A stretch of 64,000 nucleotides of DNA from NCBI RefSeq assembly GCF_003628555.1, contig NZ_CP021731.1, positions 3,906,001-3,970,000 on the forward strand, given 5' to 3'. The number at the start of each line of letters is the position of its first letter. Positions within the stretch are counted from its first letter, which is position 1. This DNA is from Azoarcus sp. DN11. Lineage in GTDB: Bacteria; Pseudomonadota; Gammaproteobacteria; Burkholderiales; Rhodocyclaceae. The position numbers and the translations under genes were made by a program. The notes beneath the pieces were generated by a model. That model was given only the letters and a program-made list of their open reading frames with translations, had not been told where the DNA came from and did not search any database. Below are positions 62,478 to 64,000 of the stretch, one piece after another.

Positions 62478-64000
62478 TTACGCCCGGTCGCCCGCGCGCG
62501 CTGCCTTGCCCCCACCCGACTCGATCACGCGCAACGCCGGCCGTTCGCTCATCGGGACATATTCCGGCACCCAGCGCAGGAGCCCTCGGCGCACTTCATC
62601 GTCGCTCACGGGCCCCGACTGTGCGAGCCAAGTATCGAGCTCTGCCAGGAAGCCTGCCGAAACCGGTCTAGAGCGCGCGATGCGCAACTTCCGATGGGGC
62701 GTTTCCCGTGTCGATTCCGAGTCGGCAAGCAATTCCTCGTAAAGCTTCTCGCCGGGTCGCAAGCCGGTGAACTCGATACGGATATCTTCTTCCGTGTAAC
62801 CAGACAACCGAATCATGTTGCGTGCGAGATCGACTATCTTCACCGGCTCCCCCATGTCGAGCACGAACACCTCGCCGCCCTGCCCCATCGCCGCCGCCTG
62901 CAGCACGAGTTGCGCGGCCTCGGGGATCGACATGAAGTAGCGGTTGATATCCGGATGCGTCACGGTCACGGGGCCACCGCGGGCGATCTGCTCCGCGAAC
63001 TTCGGAATGACGCTGCCGGTGCTGCCGAGCACATTGCCGAAGCGGACCATCTCCATCTGCGTGGCGCCTTCGCCCGAGCTGTGCAGCGCCTCGCAGACCA
63101 TCTCCGCCAAACGTTTCGTGGCGCCCATCACATTGGTGGGGTTTACCGCCTTATCGGTCGAAATCAGCACGAAGCGCTCGGCCCCCTGGCGCTGCGCCTG
63201 CGCCGCCACGTTCAGCGTGCCATACACGTTGTTGCGCACGGCCTGCCAGGCGTTGCCGACTTCCATCAACGGGACGTGCTTGTATGCCGCCGCATGGAAC
63301 ACCAACTGTGGTTTCCATGCGGCGAAAATCTCCACCATCCGCCCAGCATCCTTCACGTCGCCGGCAAGCGGCACAACCCGGGTTTCGGGGCGATGCACCT
63401 GGAACCATTGCTCGATGTTGTACAGCGCGAATTCGCTGGATTCGATCAGCACCAGACGCGCGGGGGCAAAGCGCGCGAGCTGACGACAGAGTTCGCTGCC
63501 GATCGAGCCGCCGGCGCCCGTGATCAGGACGGTCTTGCCGATGATCATGCGCTGCACATGCCCCGTATCGATCTTCACCGGTTCGCGGCCGAGCAGATCC
63601 TCGATGTCGACCGGCCGCATCGCATTGATCGCGACTTTCCCGCTCATCAGGTCCTCGAGACCGGGGACCTTGAAGACATGCGCACCGGCCCCCACGGCGA
63701 CGTCGGTGGCACGCTTGAGCGTATCGCTGGCCGCCGACGGCATCGCCAGGATGACGTGCTTCGCCTTGTAGTCCCTCAGTACTTGCGGGAGCGAACCCAC
63801 ACCGCCCGCAACCGGATGGCCGAAAAGTTCGAGGCCCCATTTTGCGGAGTCGTCGTCCACCAGCGCCACCACCCGCCAATCGGCACTGCGCTGCAGTTCG
63901 CGAATCAGCATTGCCCCACCGGACCCCGCGCCCACCACCACGACGGGCTTGCCCGCTGCGACCAGCCCGCCGTACAAGCGATATTCGCGCCACATTCGCC
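62478..64000 (-). CDS. UDP-GlcNAc 4,6-dehydratase-type enzyme, WbpM/PglF/CapD family (5' end outside window)
   Basis: At least 507 residues; the frame is open at the right edge, so the N-terminal membrane helices (family length about 620-670) are missing. A first Rossmann part has VVVGAGSGGAMLIREL; the catalytic SDR domain has ITGAGGSIGSELCRQ, HAAAYKHVPLMEV, STDKAVNPTNVMGATKR (Lys and Met in the active-site loop) and RFGNVLGSTGSVIP. These enzymes make UDP-4-keto-6-deoxy sugars for O-antigen, capsule or glycans, so a polysaccharide locus probably continues to the right. Confidence 0.92.
   Translation of the reverse strand, partial: RMWREYRLYGGLVAAGKPVVVVGAGSGGAMLIRELQRSADWRVVALVDDDSAKWGLELFGHPVAGGVGSLPQVLRDYKAKHVILAMPSAASDTLKRATDVAVGAGAHVFKVPGLEDLMSGKVAINAMRPVDIEDLLGREPVKIDTGHVQRMIIGKTVLITGAGGSIGSELCRQLARFAPARLVLIESSEFALYNIEQWFQVHRPETRVVPLAGDVKDAGRMVEIFAAWKPQLVFHAAAYKHVPLMEVGNAWQAVRNNVYGTLNVAAQAQRQGAERFVLISTDKAVNPTNVMGATKRLAEMVCEALHSSGEGATQMEMVRFGNVLGSTGSVIPKFAEQIARGGPVTVTHPDINRYFMSIPEAAQLVLQAAAMGQGGEVFVLDMGEPVKIVDLARNMIRLSGYTEEDIRIEFTGLRPGEKLYEELLADSESTRETPHRKLRIARSRPVSAGFLAELDTWLAQSGPVSDDEVRRGLLRWVPEYVPMSERPALRVIESGGGKAARAGDRA

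Overview
The window is about 64 kb of dense, GC-rich (roughly two thirds G+C) proteobacterial chromosome. It looks like a betaproteobacterium, most probably of the Rhodocyclales (Azoarcus/Aromatoleum/Thauera type). That placement is an inference from codon use, protein sequences and gene order (queA-tgt-yajC-secDF, rnpB next to mraZ, a complete dcw cluster ending ftsQAZ-lpxC, then dciA and secA near argJ, and aroQ-accB-accC-prmA). Nearly everything is core chromosome. I see no prophage, transposase, CRISPR array, integron or plasmid gene.

Layout. 1-1828: end of a PAS histidine kinase plus FixJ-type regulator (DctS/DctR-like). 1900-4564: hslR, then tilS and accA on the minus strand. 4565-5013: an empty-looking divergent spacer. 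5014-9078: CorC/HlyC-type CBS membrane protein and a PMR1-like P-type Ca/Mn ATPase. 9287-10340: a Bax-inhibitor-1 (YccA) protein and a short ribosome hibernation factor. 10641-10725: tRNA-Leu(CAA). 10774-16918: queA, tgt, yajC, secD, secF and a MarC-family protein. 16932-22124: DUF2322 protein, purB, apaG, an orphan PAS-PAS histidine kinase, and argJ. 22210-26581: an HDOD-GAF protein and secA. 26760-28343: dciA, a two-helix membrane peptide, and lpxC.

28543-45411 is the division and cell-wall cluster on the minus strand. In transcription order it reads mraZ, rsmH, ftsL, ftsI, murE, murF, mraY, murD, ftsW, murG, murC, ddl, ftsQ, ftsA, ftsZ. Most junctions are overlapping ATGA/GTGA stop-starts; the ftsW-murG junction is broken by an 83-bp tandem-like duplication carrying an inverted repeat. 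Upstream of mraZ there is a clear sigma-70 promoter over four 10-bp-spaced GTGG boxes (the MraZ operator), and a second, opposite array near the rnpB terminator. RNase P RNA (rnpB) follows, then a lipoprotein, pyrC and rsmI.

48493-50267 carries yraN, a DiaA/GmhA SIS protein and a DolP-like BON lipoprotein, running divergently from rsmI. Then come mpl (peptidoglycan recycling), a nucleotidyltransferase-fold protein, a TlpA-type thioredoxin, aroQ, accB, accC, prmA and a zinc-ribbon/DUF3426 protein with two compensating C-tract frameshifts. The rest holds dgkA, a glycine-zipper lipoprotein, a PfkB-family kinase, a HIT protein, an ornithine-lipid pair (olsB/olsA), apaH, and a partial UDP-sugar 4,6-dehydratase of a surface polysaccharide locus.

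I found no convincing undescribed multi-gene system. The most unusual signals are small and local: the DUF3426 double frameshift, the ftsW-murG duplication, the paired MraZ-box arrays, the dispersed TTCGACAGGC repeats, and candidate queA transcription across tRNA-Leu.
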